Source: Bifidobacterium breve (GTDB taxonomy: Bacteria > Actinomycetota > Acidimicrobiia > Acidimicrobiales > Ilumatobacteraceae). Taken from it: a DNA stretch of 15,593 nt. The stretch is from positions 1-15,593 of the forward strand of contig CAMDER010000021.1 of assembly GCA_945896935.1 (NCBI GenBank), read 5' to 3'. The notes under the pieces were generated by a model. It had not been told where the DNA came from. It was given only the letters and a program-made list of their open reading frames with translations, and searched no databases. Shown here piece by piece: positions 7,270 through 14,216 of this stretch (its first letter is position 1; every line of letters begins with the position of its first letter). Both the position numbers and the translations under genes were made by a program.

Positions 7270-9539
7270 ATGTCGTACGGGCGAATCGGCACTCGAGGTA
7301 ATTCTTTTCCGATTGCTTGACGGATGGCATTAGCGATAGCCGGAGTCACCGAAATACACGGTGGTTCGCCGATTCCTTTGGCACCAAGAGGAGATTTGGG
7401 TTCATGCTCTTCAATGAACACCATTTCAACTACGGGGGCGTCCAGGAAGGTTGGCAACAAATAATCGGTAAAACTTGGATTACTCACCTTGCCGTCCTTC
7501 ACAATGATTTCTTCCATGACGGCCAAGCCAAGGCCCTGGGCGATTCCGCCTTCGACTTGCCCCATTGCCGATAACGGATTTAATACCCGACCAACATCTT
7601 GCGCAGTCGCGATTTGAACAACTTTGACTAGCCCGAGTTCGGGATCAACGTCAACTACTGCTCGGTGGGCAACGAACGCGTACGCCACGTGGCAATTACC
7701 CTGACCATTCTCGTCCATGTCTTCGGTCGCGGGGTGGTGGTACTCCTCAGTGCAATCGATATCGACGCCTTGAATCGCCGCAAGAACTGCAACGCGCTGG
7801 CCAGTGAGTCGGTCAACAATGTCCGTGCGATCAATTTCAAGTTCAGATCGATTCATTGAATTCTTCGTCGCAATATGATCGAACAATTGCTCCAAAGCTG
7901 CTCGACAGGCTGCTTGAACAGCACCGCCGCTCATCCAAGTTTGACGACTAGCCGATGTTGAACCGGCTGAACCCACTTGTGTATCAATCGTGTCTAAGAA
8001 AACATCATCGACTCCCAGAACCGTGCGGGCAATCTGTTGGGCCAACATCGTGAAACCTTGACCAACTTCAGATGTAGCGAACTTGATACTGACAACACCA
8101 TCGCTGATACGGCAACGGGCAGTTGAATAGTCATCAAAACCTTCGCTGTACATCAGGTTCTTGATGCTGACACCCCAACCAACGCCACGCTTGATATTGG
8201 ATGGTTGAGCGGTCAACCCTGTTCCGCCGGGAATCGTTCGCAGGTCGGCGGTACTACTCATCGGGGGAGGCATCGGTATCGCATCAGTCTCACGAATGCA
8301 TTGAGCAACAGGAGCAACGCTGTCCATGATCTGTCCGGTAATCATGCGATCGCCAGTTTCCATTGCATTGAGTAACCGAATATCAACGGGGGAGATTCCA
8401 ACGGCTGCCGCGAGTTTCTCCATTTGGCTTTCATGGGCAAAACAAGCCTGGACAACACCGAAGCCACGCATCGCGCCACACGGCGGGTTATTGGTACGAA
8501 TCGCCCAGCCATCAACAATTGCGTTGTCGCATTTATACGGGCCTTGAGTATGGGTGATGCCATTAACGAGAACTGCCGGGGAAGTACTGCAATAAGCGCC
8601 TCCATCAAAAACCATACGCGCTTCAATTTTGACGATCTTGCCATTGGTGTCGGCGTGGTGTTTCATCCAAATCTTGGCCGGATGTCGGTGCACGTGTCCG
8701 TAGAAGCTTTCTTCTCGCCCATACGAAATGCGCACTGGTCGACCCGACTTCATTGCCAACAAAGCCGTATGGACTTGCAAGCTGATGTCTTCCCGCGCAC
8801 CAAATGCACCGCCGACGCCACCCAGTACCAAACGAATATTTTCTTCGGGGATATTGAGACAATCGGCAATCTGCTTGCGATCTTCGTGAAGCCATTGGGT
8901 AGCCACATACATTTCAAGGCCAACGCCACCAGAATCGGGAACTGCTAGAGCAGATTCAAGACCAAGAAAGGCTTGATCTTGCATTCCGATTTCGTACGTT
9001 CCCTCGACCTGAATAGCACCGACAATCGATGTATCGCCGCTGATGATTCGTTGATGTCGAAAGATGTTTCCGTCGGGATGAATTTGTTCGGCGATACCTG
9101 AAATGCAATCCTCTGGGTTGGTGACAGGAGTGAGAACTTCATATGTGACTTTGATGGCGGCCAGCGCTCGTTGACAGGTTTCTGGATGATCGGCGGCAAC
9201 CGCAGCTATTGGTTCGCCGCTATAACGAACGGTGTCACCAATGGCGGCGAAAACTGGTTGATCTTGGACAATCAAACCGTAGGTCAATTTTCCTGGTACG
9301 TCGGAGGCGGTGATGACTGTTGTGACACCGTCAATGGCATAGGCACCAGAAACGTCAATGGAAATAATGCGCGCATAAGGATGAGGGCTGCGCAATGTTG
9401 CACCCCACAGCATGTTGTCGGCCCACATGTCACTCGAAAACGCAAAGCCGCCTTGTACTTTGGCAACACCATCAGGACGACTTGCGCTCGTTCCTAAAGT
9501 TCCGTGACGCGTGCCTGTTGCTGCAACTGTTGAACTCAC
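7260..9539 (-). CDS. Molybdenum hydroxylase, molybdopterin-binding large subunit
   Basis: A 759-residue catalytic subunit of the xanthine dehydrogenase family, near the usual length for a stand-alone large subunit. Visible cofactor-binding signatures are GGVGGAFGARED (240-251), CGAMRGFG (354-361), EVGQGF (491-496), the SASRQTWMSGGA region (528-539) and, near the end, GAKGIGEPP whose Glu725 should be the base that activates the hydroxylating oxygen. The form I CO dehydrogenase loop AYxCSFR is absent, so this is not a CO oxidiser; it probably hydroxylates an N-heterocycle, aldehyde or similar carbon. The GTG start overlaps the stop of the 2Fe-2S gene as GTGA, so translation is coupled. It is the last gene of a three-gene FAD, 2Fe-2S, large-subunit operon. 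The substrate is unknown. Confidence 0.93.
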   Translation of the reverse strand: MSSTVAATGTRHGTLGTSASRPDGVAKVQGGFAFSSDMWADNMLWGATLRSPHPYARIISIDVSGAYAIDGVTTVITASDVPGKLTYGLIVQDQPVFAAIGDTVRYSGEPIAAVAADHPETCQRALAAIKVTYEVLTPVTNPEDCISGIAEQIHPDGNIFRHQRIISGDTSIVGAIQVEGTYEIGMQDQAFLGLESALAVPDSGGVGLEMYVATQWLHEDRKQIADCLNIPEENIRLVLGGVGGAFGAREDISLQVHTALLAMKSGRPVRISYGREESFYGHVHRHPAKIWMKHHADTNGKIVKIEARMVFDGGAYCSTSPAVLVNGITHTQGPYKCDNAIVDGWAIRTNNPPCGAMRGFGVVQACFAHESQMEKLAAAVGISPVDIRLLNAMETGDRMITGQIMDSVAPVAQCIRETDAIPMPPPMSSTADLRTIPGGTGLTAQPSNIKRGVGWGVSIKNLMYSEGFDDYSTARCRISDGVVSIKFATSEVGQGFTMLAQQIARTVLGVDDVFLDTIDTQVGSAGSTSASRQTWMSGGAVQAACRAALEQLFDHIATKNSMNRSELEIDRTDIVDRLTGQRVAVLAAIQGVDIDCTEEYHHPATEDMDENGQGNCHVAYAFVAHRAVVDVDPELGLVKVVQIATAQDVGRVLNPLSAMGQVEGGIAQGLGLAVMEEIIVKDGKVSNPSFTDYLLPTFLDAPVVEMVFIEEHEPKSPLGAKGIGEPPCISVTPAIANAIRQAIGKELPRVPIRPYDICL

Positions 9540-10051
9540 GAGCTCTTCCTTCGTTGATCAGCCACAGTTTTGACTGCTTCCAAAATTCGTCCGTAACCAG
9601 TACAGCGACAGATATTGCCCGAAAGCGCTTCGCGAATCTCGTCATCAGTGGGCTGAGGATTGTTTTCGAGAAGATGGTGAACTGCGACGATAAATCCAGG
9701 CGTGCAAAAACCGCATTGCACTCCGCCCTCAGACAAAAATGCCGATTGAACATCGGTGAGTGCGCCATCGGGTCCGAGACCTTCAACGGTTAAAATTTCG
9801 GTTTCAACCGCATCGGCGGCCATGACCAAGCACGAACAAACCGCTTTGTCGTCAACAATGACGGTGCAGCTGCCACATTCGCCCTGTTCGCAGGCTCCTT
9901 TTGCGCCCGGGAGTCCAAGGCGCTCTCGCAACACGTAGAGAAGGCTTTCGCCAATCCATGCATCTTTGACTTGGCGCACCTGACCGTTCACCCGCAATGA
10001 GTAGATCTCGTTTGATTGCGTAGCGTCCGAAACCGGGATATTGATACTCAT
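9536..10051 (-). CDS. Molybdenum hydroxylase, [2Fe-2S] small subunit
   Basis: A 171-residue electron-transfer subunit with two [2Fe-2S] clusters. The plant-ferredoxin-like N-terminal cluster is bound by Cys54, Cys59, Cys62 and Cys74; the C-terminal helical domain has Cys113 and Cys116 (CGFC) and Cys148 and Cys150 (CRC), with GNICRCTGYG typical of the family. All eight ligands are present. It passes electrons from the molybdenum centre in the large subunit to FAD in the medium subunit. The ATG at 10051 overlaps the TGA of the FAD gene (ATGA), and its own TGA overlaps the GTG of the large subunit, giving tight coupling and presumably a stoichiometric complex. Confidence 0.96.
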   Translation of the reverse strand: MSINIPVSDATQSNEIYSLRVNGQVRQVKDAWIGESLLYVLRERLGLPGAKGACEQGECGSCTVIVDDKAVCSCLVMAADAVETEILTVEGLGPDGALTDVQSAFLSEGGVQCGFCTPGFIVAVHHLLENNPQPTDDEIREALSGNICRCTGYGRILEAVKTVADQRRKSS

Positions 10052-10896
10052 GAAAAAGACCTAGTCAATAAACGTTGGGCTAAGACTCCAACTGCGTGCC
10101 GACGATATTCGGCGGTTGATCGATGATCGTCGATTGGGCGCGACTCCAACGCCACTTGTCGACCAAATTCTTCAGCGACTGACGGATCTAAAGTGGCGCC
10201 AGCACGAAGTGATGCTGATTTCATGAGCCATGCCTCGGCGCTGTGCGCACGAATAATTGTTGGGCCGACCGAACCCAACGCAATGGTCACGATGCCTTCA
10301 TCACTGTCGCGAACGAGACAAGCTGATGCGGTCGAAATGACCATTGCATTGCGCGTTCCAACTTTGGCGTACCCTTGCCATCCAGCGATGATGGGCAACG
10401 AAACTGAGTGCACAAATTCAGATGGCTGCAGTGAATTTCTTTTGACACCCACCATGAAATCAGCAAATTCAATATCACGAGTGCCTTCTGGACCAATCAC
10501 GTGGATGGTGGCATCTAATGCGGCTAGTACCGGTAGTGAATCTCCAGCAGGTGAACAGGTGCCTAGATTTCCACCGAGAGTTCCAGCTGCCCGAATCTGC
10601 GGTGAGCCAACCGTTCTGGCCGCCTGAGCGAGAGCAGGCACGAGCCGAGCGATTTCGCCATGCTCCATGTCGGCATAGGGGACCCCTGCACCGATAGTGA
10701 TCCTTGATTGGCTTGCTCGCATTGACCACTCGGAAAGTTCTTTGACTTGGCGCAGGCTGATCATGATTTCGGGCTTGCGTCCGTGAAGGTTCACTTCAAC
10801 CATGTAGTCGGTGCCCCCAGCGAGCAATTTTGCTGCGGGGTGTTCTTGAAAAACTTCAACGAGTTCGTCAACGCTTCGGGGAATGAGGACAGGCAC
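10048..10896 (-). CDS. Molybdenum hydroxylase, FAD-binding medium subunit
   Basis: A 282-residue FAD-binding subunit of the CoxM/xanthine dehydrogenase type. The first FAD loop is LAGGTD (25-30) and the second TLGGNLGTCSPAGD (106-119); the C-terminal domain is complete, at typical length. It takes electrons from the 2Fe-2S subunit and hands them to an acceptor. The GTG at 10896 begins just before the conserved N-terminal strand. No Shine-Dalgarno site precedes it; instead TAAACT ends seven bases upstream, so the messenger is probably leaderless. It is the first gene of the operon in the order FAD, 2Fe-2S, large subunit, the same as coxMSL. A strong inverted repeat over the promoter suggests repression by a dimeric regulator. 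Confidence 0.94.
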   Translation of the reverse strand: MPVLIPRSVDELVEVFQEHPAAKLLAGGTDYMVEVNLHGRKPEIMISLRQVKELSEWSMRASQSRITIGAGVPYADMEHGEIARLVPALAQAARTVGSPQIRAAGTLGGNLGTCSPAGDSLPVLAALDATIHVIGPEGTRDIEFADFMVGVKRNSLQPSEFVHSVSLPIIAGWQGYAKVGTRNAMVISTASACLVRDSDEGIVTIALGSVGPTIIRAHSAEAWLMKSASLRAGATLDPSVAEEFGRQVALESRPIDDHRSTAEYRRHAVGVLAQRLLTRSFS

Positions 10897-10902
10897 GGAT
10901 TT

Positions 10903-10908
10903 AGTTTA
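10903..10908 (-). promoter_or_regulatory. -10 element of leaderless promoter for the molybdenum hydroxylase operon
   Basis: On the - strand TAAACT is followed by six bases and the GTG at 10896, so the hexamer falls at -12 to -7 of a transcript starting at the start codon. No good -35 box is seen. The hexamer lies largely inside the inverted repeat at 10904-10920. Confidence 0.6.
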
Positions 10909-10920
10909 CATTTTGTAAAC
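10904..10920. promoter_or_regulatory. Candidate repressor operator (inverted repeat)
   Basis: GTTTACA-TTT-TGTAAAC: two perfect 7-base arms around three bases. It fills the middle of the 39-base gap between the membrane protein gene and the FAD subunit gene and covers the predicted -10. Size and symmetry fit an operator for a TetR- or GntR-class dimer; no regulator gene is in the window. A bound protein would block polymerase. Confidence 0.6.
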
Positions 10921-10935
10921 AACTGGAGTGAGTTC

Positions 10936-11331
10936 TCAACCCAGCGAGATTTCCAATTCTCGGGCTTTCCTGCGCATCTTGACAAACGACATGCTGCCAG
11001 CGATCGCCATGATGCCAATCACCACGAGATACGCCAACCAGGGGAGGTTCTTGCCCGTAGTCAGAAGGTAGATGTCTGGAGCACCAAAGCTCGTCAGGGT
11101 AACGATTCCCCAAAGAATCGAATTGCGAACGTGATGCTGTGTGAGGGCCTCGACCATTTTCGCGGTCGCAAAGGCGAAAATCGGTGAGGAAACGACCTCG
11201 ACACCAGCGAAAATCCAAATATTGATGCCATATTTCGCAAAAAAGACGTCAGCAAAGATGACTCGAAGGATGCTCCACGCCACGACAACTATAAACCAGA
11301 CTCGCTCAAGTGAATTCTGCCTCGTTGCCAC
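10936..11331 (-). CDS. Small integral membrane protein of unknown function
   Basis: A 131-residue protein I do not recognise. It has about four hydrophobic segments: roughly 12-32, 38-58, 70-92 and 97-116. A basic tail (KMRRKARE, 118-125) suggests a cytoplasmic C terminus. No signal peptide, metal motif or enzyme signature is seen. The GTG at 11331 has no ribosome site, but TAACCT ends eight bases upstream, so a leaderless start is likely. It is divergent from the phosphatidylcholine synthase-like gene (36-base gap) and on the same strand as the molybdenum hydroxylase operon, 39 bases upstream, but that operon appears to have its own promoter. Small four-helix proteins of this sort are often generic membrane proteins, and no role should be assumed. 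The codon pattern and membrane-like composition support a real gene. Confidence 0.7.
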   Translation of the reverse strand: MATRQNSLERVWFIVVVAWSILRVIFADVFFAKYGINIWIFAGVEVVSSPIFAFATAKMVEALTQHHVRNSILWGIVTLTSFGAPDIYLLTTGKNLPWLAYLVVIGIMAIAGSMSFVKMRRKARELEISLG

Positions 11332-11338
11332 GGGCTAC

Positions 11339-11344
11339 AGGTTA
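11339..11344 (-). promoter_or_regulatory. Possible -10 element for the membrane protein gene
   Basis: TAACCT on the - strand, seven bases before the GTG at 11331. It is one base off the six-base spacing seen at the other leaderless starts in this window, and is otherwise the same arrangement. Confidence 0.4.
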
Positions 11345-11352
11345 AAGGGGCG

Positions 11353-11358
11353 TAGGGT
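11353..11358 (+). promoter_or_regulatory. Possible -10 element for the phosphatidylcholine synthase-like gene
   Basis: TAGGGT, nine bases before the GTG at 11368, would give a leader of about three bases. The AGGG within it could alternatively serve as a ribosome site at ten-base spacing; the two readings exclude each other. Confidence 0.3.
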
Positions 11359-11367
11359 TTTATCGCT

Positions 11368-12123
11368 GTGTTTAATAAAACTCCTGTTCTTCCTGACCAT
11401 CCCAAACATGCCACACGTGACATGTCGCTCGCACTCCACGCCTTCACGGCCACCGGAGTTCTCGTCGGAATGGCGGCTCTTGTTGCGGTACTCGATGGCT
11501 CGGCCCGTTTGGCCATCATTTGGCTTCTCGTCGCCCAGTTGATTGATGGTATTGACGGACCTTTGGCTCGGCGTCTCTTACCCGAGGAAGCCACCACGAA
11601 GTTTGACGGTTACGTACTCGACCTCGTGATCGATTTCGTCACTTGCGTTCTCGTTCCTGCAGCTTTCCTTTGGGAATTTAATATGGTTAATCACGATCGA
11701 TCAGGAATGATCGCGGTGGCGGCCCTTTTAATGTTTTCCTGCTTGTGGTTCAGTCGCACAGATCAACAAGACTCCGAAAGTTGGTTCCACGGTTTTCCGG
11801 CATCATGGAACATGGTCGTACCAACCTTGTGGCTCTTAAATAGTTCACATTCTGTGACATTGGTAGTAGTTGCAATTCTGTCAATTTTGACGATGACTAA
11901 TGTGCAATTCGCTCATCCTGTGCGCGTCGTTCAATGGCGAGTGTGGAATATGGCAGCTATCTCCATTTGGGTTGTCGGTGTGCTCTTCGGAACCATTTGG
12001 TCACCGAATATTCCGGCCCTACTCATAGCGCTGATCTTCGTCGGACCCTCAATGGTCGCTGCAGCAACTGTGGCTCGACACATTGAAGTCACGCGCAACG
12101 TTCAGTTATTCCGCCAGCGTTAA
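11368..12123 (+). CDS. pcs: Phosphatidylcholine synthase-like CDP-alcohol phosphotransferase
   Basis: A 251-residue polytopic membrane enzyme of the CDP-alcohol phosphatidyltransferase family. The catalytic motif runs D60-x2-D63-G64-x2-A67-R68, a 12-residue spacer, then G81-x3-D85-x3-D89; these aspartates bind divalent metal and the CDP group. The 12-residue spacer and the downstream GFPASWNMVVPTLW (142-155) and FAHPVRV (181-187) are the pattern of bacterial phosphatidylcholine synthase, which condenses CDP-diacylglycerol with choline. About six to eight hydrophobic segments are visible. The GTG at 11368 is the only upstream start before a stop; an in-frame ATG at 11422 would begin right before the first membrane helix and is an alternative. 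The gene is divergent from the small membrane protein and stands alone on its strand. The exact head group is inferred from motif similarity, not shown. Confidence 0.82.
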   Translation: MFNKTPVLPDHPKHATRDMSLALHAFTATGVLVGMAALVAVLDGSARLAIIWLLVAQLIDGIDGPLARRLLPEEATTKFDGYVLDLVIDFVTCVLVPAAFLWEFNMVNHDRSGMIAVAALLMFSCLWFSRTDQQDSESWFHGFPASWNMVVPTLWLLNSSHSVTLVVVAILSILTMTNVQFAHPVRVVQWRVWNMAAISIWVVGVLFGTIWSPNIPALLIALIFVGPSMVAAATVARHIEVTRNVQLFRQR

Positions 12124-12124
12124 A

Positions 12125-12145
12125 CAGCGATCATTTATTTCGCTG
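12125..12145. terminator. Possible bidirectional terminator hairpin
   Basis: CAGCGA and TCGCTG form a 6-bp stem around a nine-base AT-rich loop that contains the TAA of the - strand oxidoreductase. It lies right after the phosphatidylcholine synthase-like stop at 12123. Neither arm is followed by a strong T tract. Confidence 0.4.
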
Positions 12146-13160
12146 AGCCATCCCAGCCAGCAAAGGCGTCGATCGTTGCTTTGACATCGCCGAGGGGGTA
12201 CAAAATCGGACACGTGCAACCGTGATCGATGTAGTGCTTCACCTTGGCACGTGCTTCGGCTGGTGTGCCACTAGCAGTCAGCATCTTGACAATCTCATCG
12301 GGCACAAGTTTGCTCGCGGCCACGACTTGTTCGTGGCTGGCGGGCCACGTGAGGACTTCGCCTACTTTGTCGAGCAACGACTGCGGAACTCCGGAAGCCT
12401 TCATGATGTGCGGTTGTTGTCCAAGATATTGAGTCACCATCAGTCGGGCCATATCAAGAGCAGTTTGACGATCTTCGTGAACGCTGCATACGACTAGTTG
12501 CGGTCGGTCAATATCGTTCAACGAACGACCAGCCTTAGCCGCTCCTTTTTCAAGGGCCTCAAGAGCCCGATCGTTGTAATCGGGAGACACCAAGTAATTA
12601 AGAACGACTCCATCAGCAATTTCGCCAGTGAGCTCCATCATTTGCATTCCGGTGGCACCGATATAGATCGGAACATCTTTTGGACGACGATCTTGATACA
12701 CGTAGTCGAGTTCAACTCCATCAAGGTGGACGTACTCGCCATTGAATGTCACTGTTTCGTTGTTCAGTAATGCGCGAACTGTTGTGACAATTTCACGCAT
12801 GACTCGTAACGGCTTTGATCGATCAATCCCAACTTTTTGTGCGAGCGGATCCCACCACGCACCAATACCCAGAATGACCCGACCTGGCGCCAAGTCGTCC
12901 AGTGTTGAAAATGTTGCCGCGAGACGAGCAGGATTGCGGCTCCAGCAATCGACGACGCCACTACCAACCTTGATGCGTTCAGTCACACTTGCGAAAGCAG
13001 CCATCGGAACAGTTGCTTCACGCACAAGTCGACTTTCGGCCTGCCAGACAGCATCGAATCCTTTGCTCTCGGCGTATTGCGCAAATTGCATTCCCTCACG
13101 AATGGTATGAGCGTCTTGTAGATAGATCGCGACGGGTTGAATGTTGTTGGTTTGGCTCAT
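12135..13160 (-). CDS. F420-dependent LLM-class oxidoreductase
   Basis: A complete 341-residue luciferase-like TIM-barrel protein, similar to enzymes annotated as F420-dependent or methylenetetrahydromethanopterin reductase-like. Typical stretches are the N-terminal YAESKGFDAVW (29-39), ASVTERIKVGSGVV (57-70), LAPGRVILGIGAWWDPLA (90-107), DVPIYIGATG (162-171) followed by GEIADGVVLNYL, and GTPAEAR near the C terminus with HGCTCPILYPLGD. No flavin- or F420-specific residue was tested beyond these. The ATG at 13160 lies 32 bases after the SsnA-type amidohydrolase stop, with a weak AAAGG about 11 bases upstream, so it is probably the third gene of that operon. It belongs to a different subfamily from the partial protein at the left edge. 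The substrate is unknown. Confidence 0.88.
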   Translation of the reverse strand: MSQTNNIQPVAIYLQDAHTIREGMQFAQYAESKGFDAVWQAESRLVREATVPMAAFASVTERIKVGSGVVDCWSRNPARLAATFSTLDDLAPGRVILGIGAWWDPLAQKVGIDRSKPLRVMREIVTTVRALLNNETVTFNGEYVHLDGVELDYVYQDRRPKDVPIYIGATGMQMMELTGEIADGVVLNYLVSPDYNDRALEALEKGAAKAGRSLNDIDRPQLVVCSVHEDRQTALDMARLMVTQYLGQQPHIMKASGVPQSLLDKVGEVLTWPASHEQVVAASKLVPDEIVKMLTASGTPAEARAKVKHYIDHGCTCPILYPLGDVKATIDAFAGWDGSAK

Positions 13161-13192
13161 AATTAGTAGTGCCTTTGTGATTGTGAGGTTGT

Positions 13193-14215
13193 TTACATCT
13201 TTGCGAAAAGTCGTGCCGCGGCTTCAGAAGCCTTATGTCGAACTTCATCAAGGTCAACTCGTGTCGGCAAACCATCGTGAAGCAAACTTTCGCCTTCAGA
13301 TGAACGCACGCTGAGCGCTCGAATCCCGGGAGTGAATGCCACGTGCCATGGACTGTCGCTGTGGTCGTAGCTCCAAGTCACCTGATCATCTCGACACTCG
13401 GGAATAAAAACGTAACTATTTTCTAACCAACTCCAAGCGAGATCAGGGGAGAGCGTGACATCATCTGCTCGGTAAGCCACATAGGCAAGACGCATTTCTT
13501 CGAGCATGTCAGCACCGATTCCATCGGTTCCAAGAATTATTTTGTTCGAACGCGATGCTGGTCGGGCGTAGCCGACACCGTTATTCATATTGCTACGGGG
13601 GTTATGAGCAATCGTTCCTCGAAGATTTCGGTCGAGATGCACGCAATGAACGAGAAGCCAATCACTTTGAGCGAGATTTTCAAGACGCGATCCTGCAGCG
13701 ATGTCTTCAATTCCCTCGGCCACATGTATATGCACTCCGACACCTAGATCCTTCGCAAGACCAGAGGCGCTTTCGAGTAACTCATCCGAACAGGTGAACG
13801 CCGCGTGGACCCCAACCATCCCACGACCACCCGATGAAATGAAGCGTCGATTTTCTTCGAGACCTCGTTGACCAGCCTCTGCTCCATGGCGATCAGTGAC
13901 ACCGTACGAACACACCACCCGCACGCCAACTTCTTGACACGCCTGAGCAATGACATCGAGGCTTCCCTCAATCGCATTGGGGCTCTCATGGTGATCAATG
14001 ATTCCTGTTGTCCCGCTCATCAATGCGTCAACGGCACCCAATTTCGCCGACCAATAAATCATGTCGAGGTCAAGCGCAGTGTCCAAGCGCCACCACACCT
14101 GCTGCAGTATCTCTAAAAAATTTGTTGGCTGTTTCGGTGGGGCCGGCATTCCACGCGCTAACGATGAATACAAATGATGGTGACCACAAACAAGACCAGA
14201 GGTGTTGCTTGTCAT
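13193..14215 (-). CDS. Compact SsnA-type amidohydrolase
   Basis: A 340-residue metal-dependent amidohydrolase resembling SsnA, the putative aminohydrolase found beside selenium-dependent molybdenum hydroxylases. The first-strand HxH is His12 and His14 in GHHHLYSSLARGMP; then the signature WWRLDTALDLDM (41-52), IIDHHESPNAIEGSLD (72-87), the ligand His164 in HIHVAE with Glu167 as likely proton shuttle, VHCVHLD (189-195), HNPRSNMNNGVG (204-215) and LGTDGIGADM (228-237) with Asp231. It starts directly at the first barrel strand, lacking the roughly 50 N-terminal residues that form the beta-sandwich in classical members (about 440 residues). The ATG at 14215 is chosen because it comes one base after the upstream TGA; a reading from 14296 would overlap that gene. 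The C-terminal strand and helix are intact, so it is not obviously decayed. The substrate is unknown, with purine-like amines possible. Confidence 0.85.
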   Translation of the reverse strand: MTSNTSGLVCGHHHLYSSLARGMPAPPKQPTNFLEILQQVWWRLDTALDLDMIYWSAKLGAVDALMSGTTGIIDHHESPNAIEGSLDVIAQACQEVGVRVVCSYGVTDRHGAEAGQRGLEENRRFISSGGRGMVGVHAAFTCSDELLESASGLAKDLGVGVHIHVAEGIEDIAAGSRLENLAQSDWLLVHCVHLDRNLRGTIAHNPRSNMNNGVGYARPASRSNKIILGTDGIGADMLEEMRLAYVAYRADDVTLSPDLAWSWLENSYVFIPECRDDQVTWSYDHSDSPWHVAFTPGIRALSVRSSEGESLLHDGLPTRVDLDEVRHKASEAAARLFAKM

Positions 14216-14216
14216 G

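Noticed and set aside
10193..10627. Open frame antisense to the FAD subunit gene (also others such as 8424-8948, 5234-5671 and 3916-4308)
   Set aside because: These lie wholly opposite genes with clear family motifs and show no domain signature or ribosome site of their own; they are frame shadows.
13191..13198. A second copy of the GTTTACA operator half-site
   Set aside because: It is a single half-site with no matching second arm nearby, and part of it is the TAA stop of the SsnA-like gene; probably chance.
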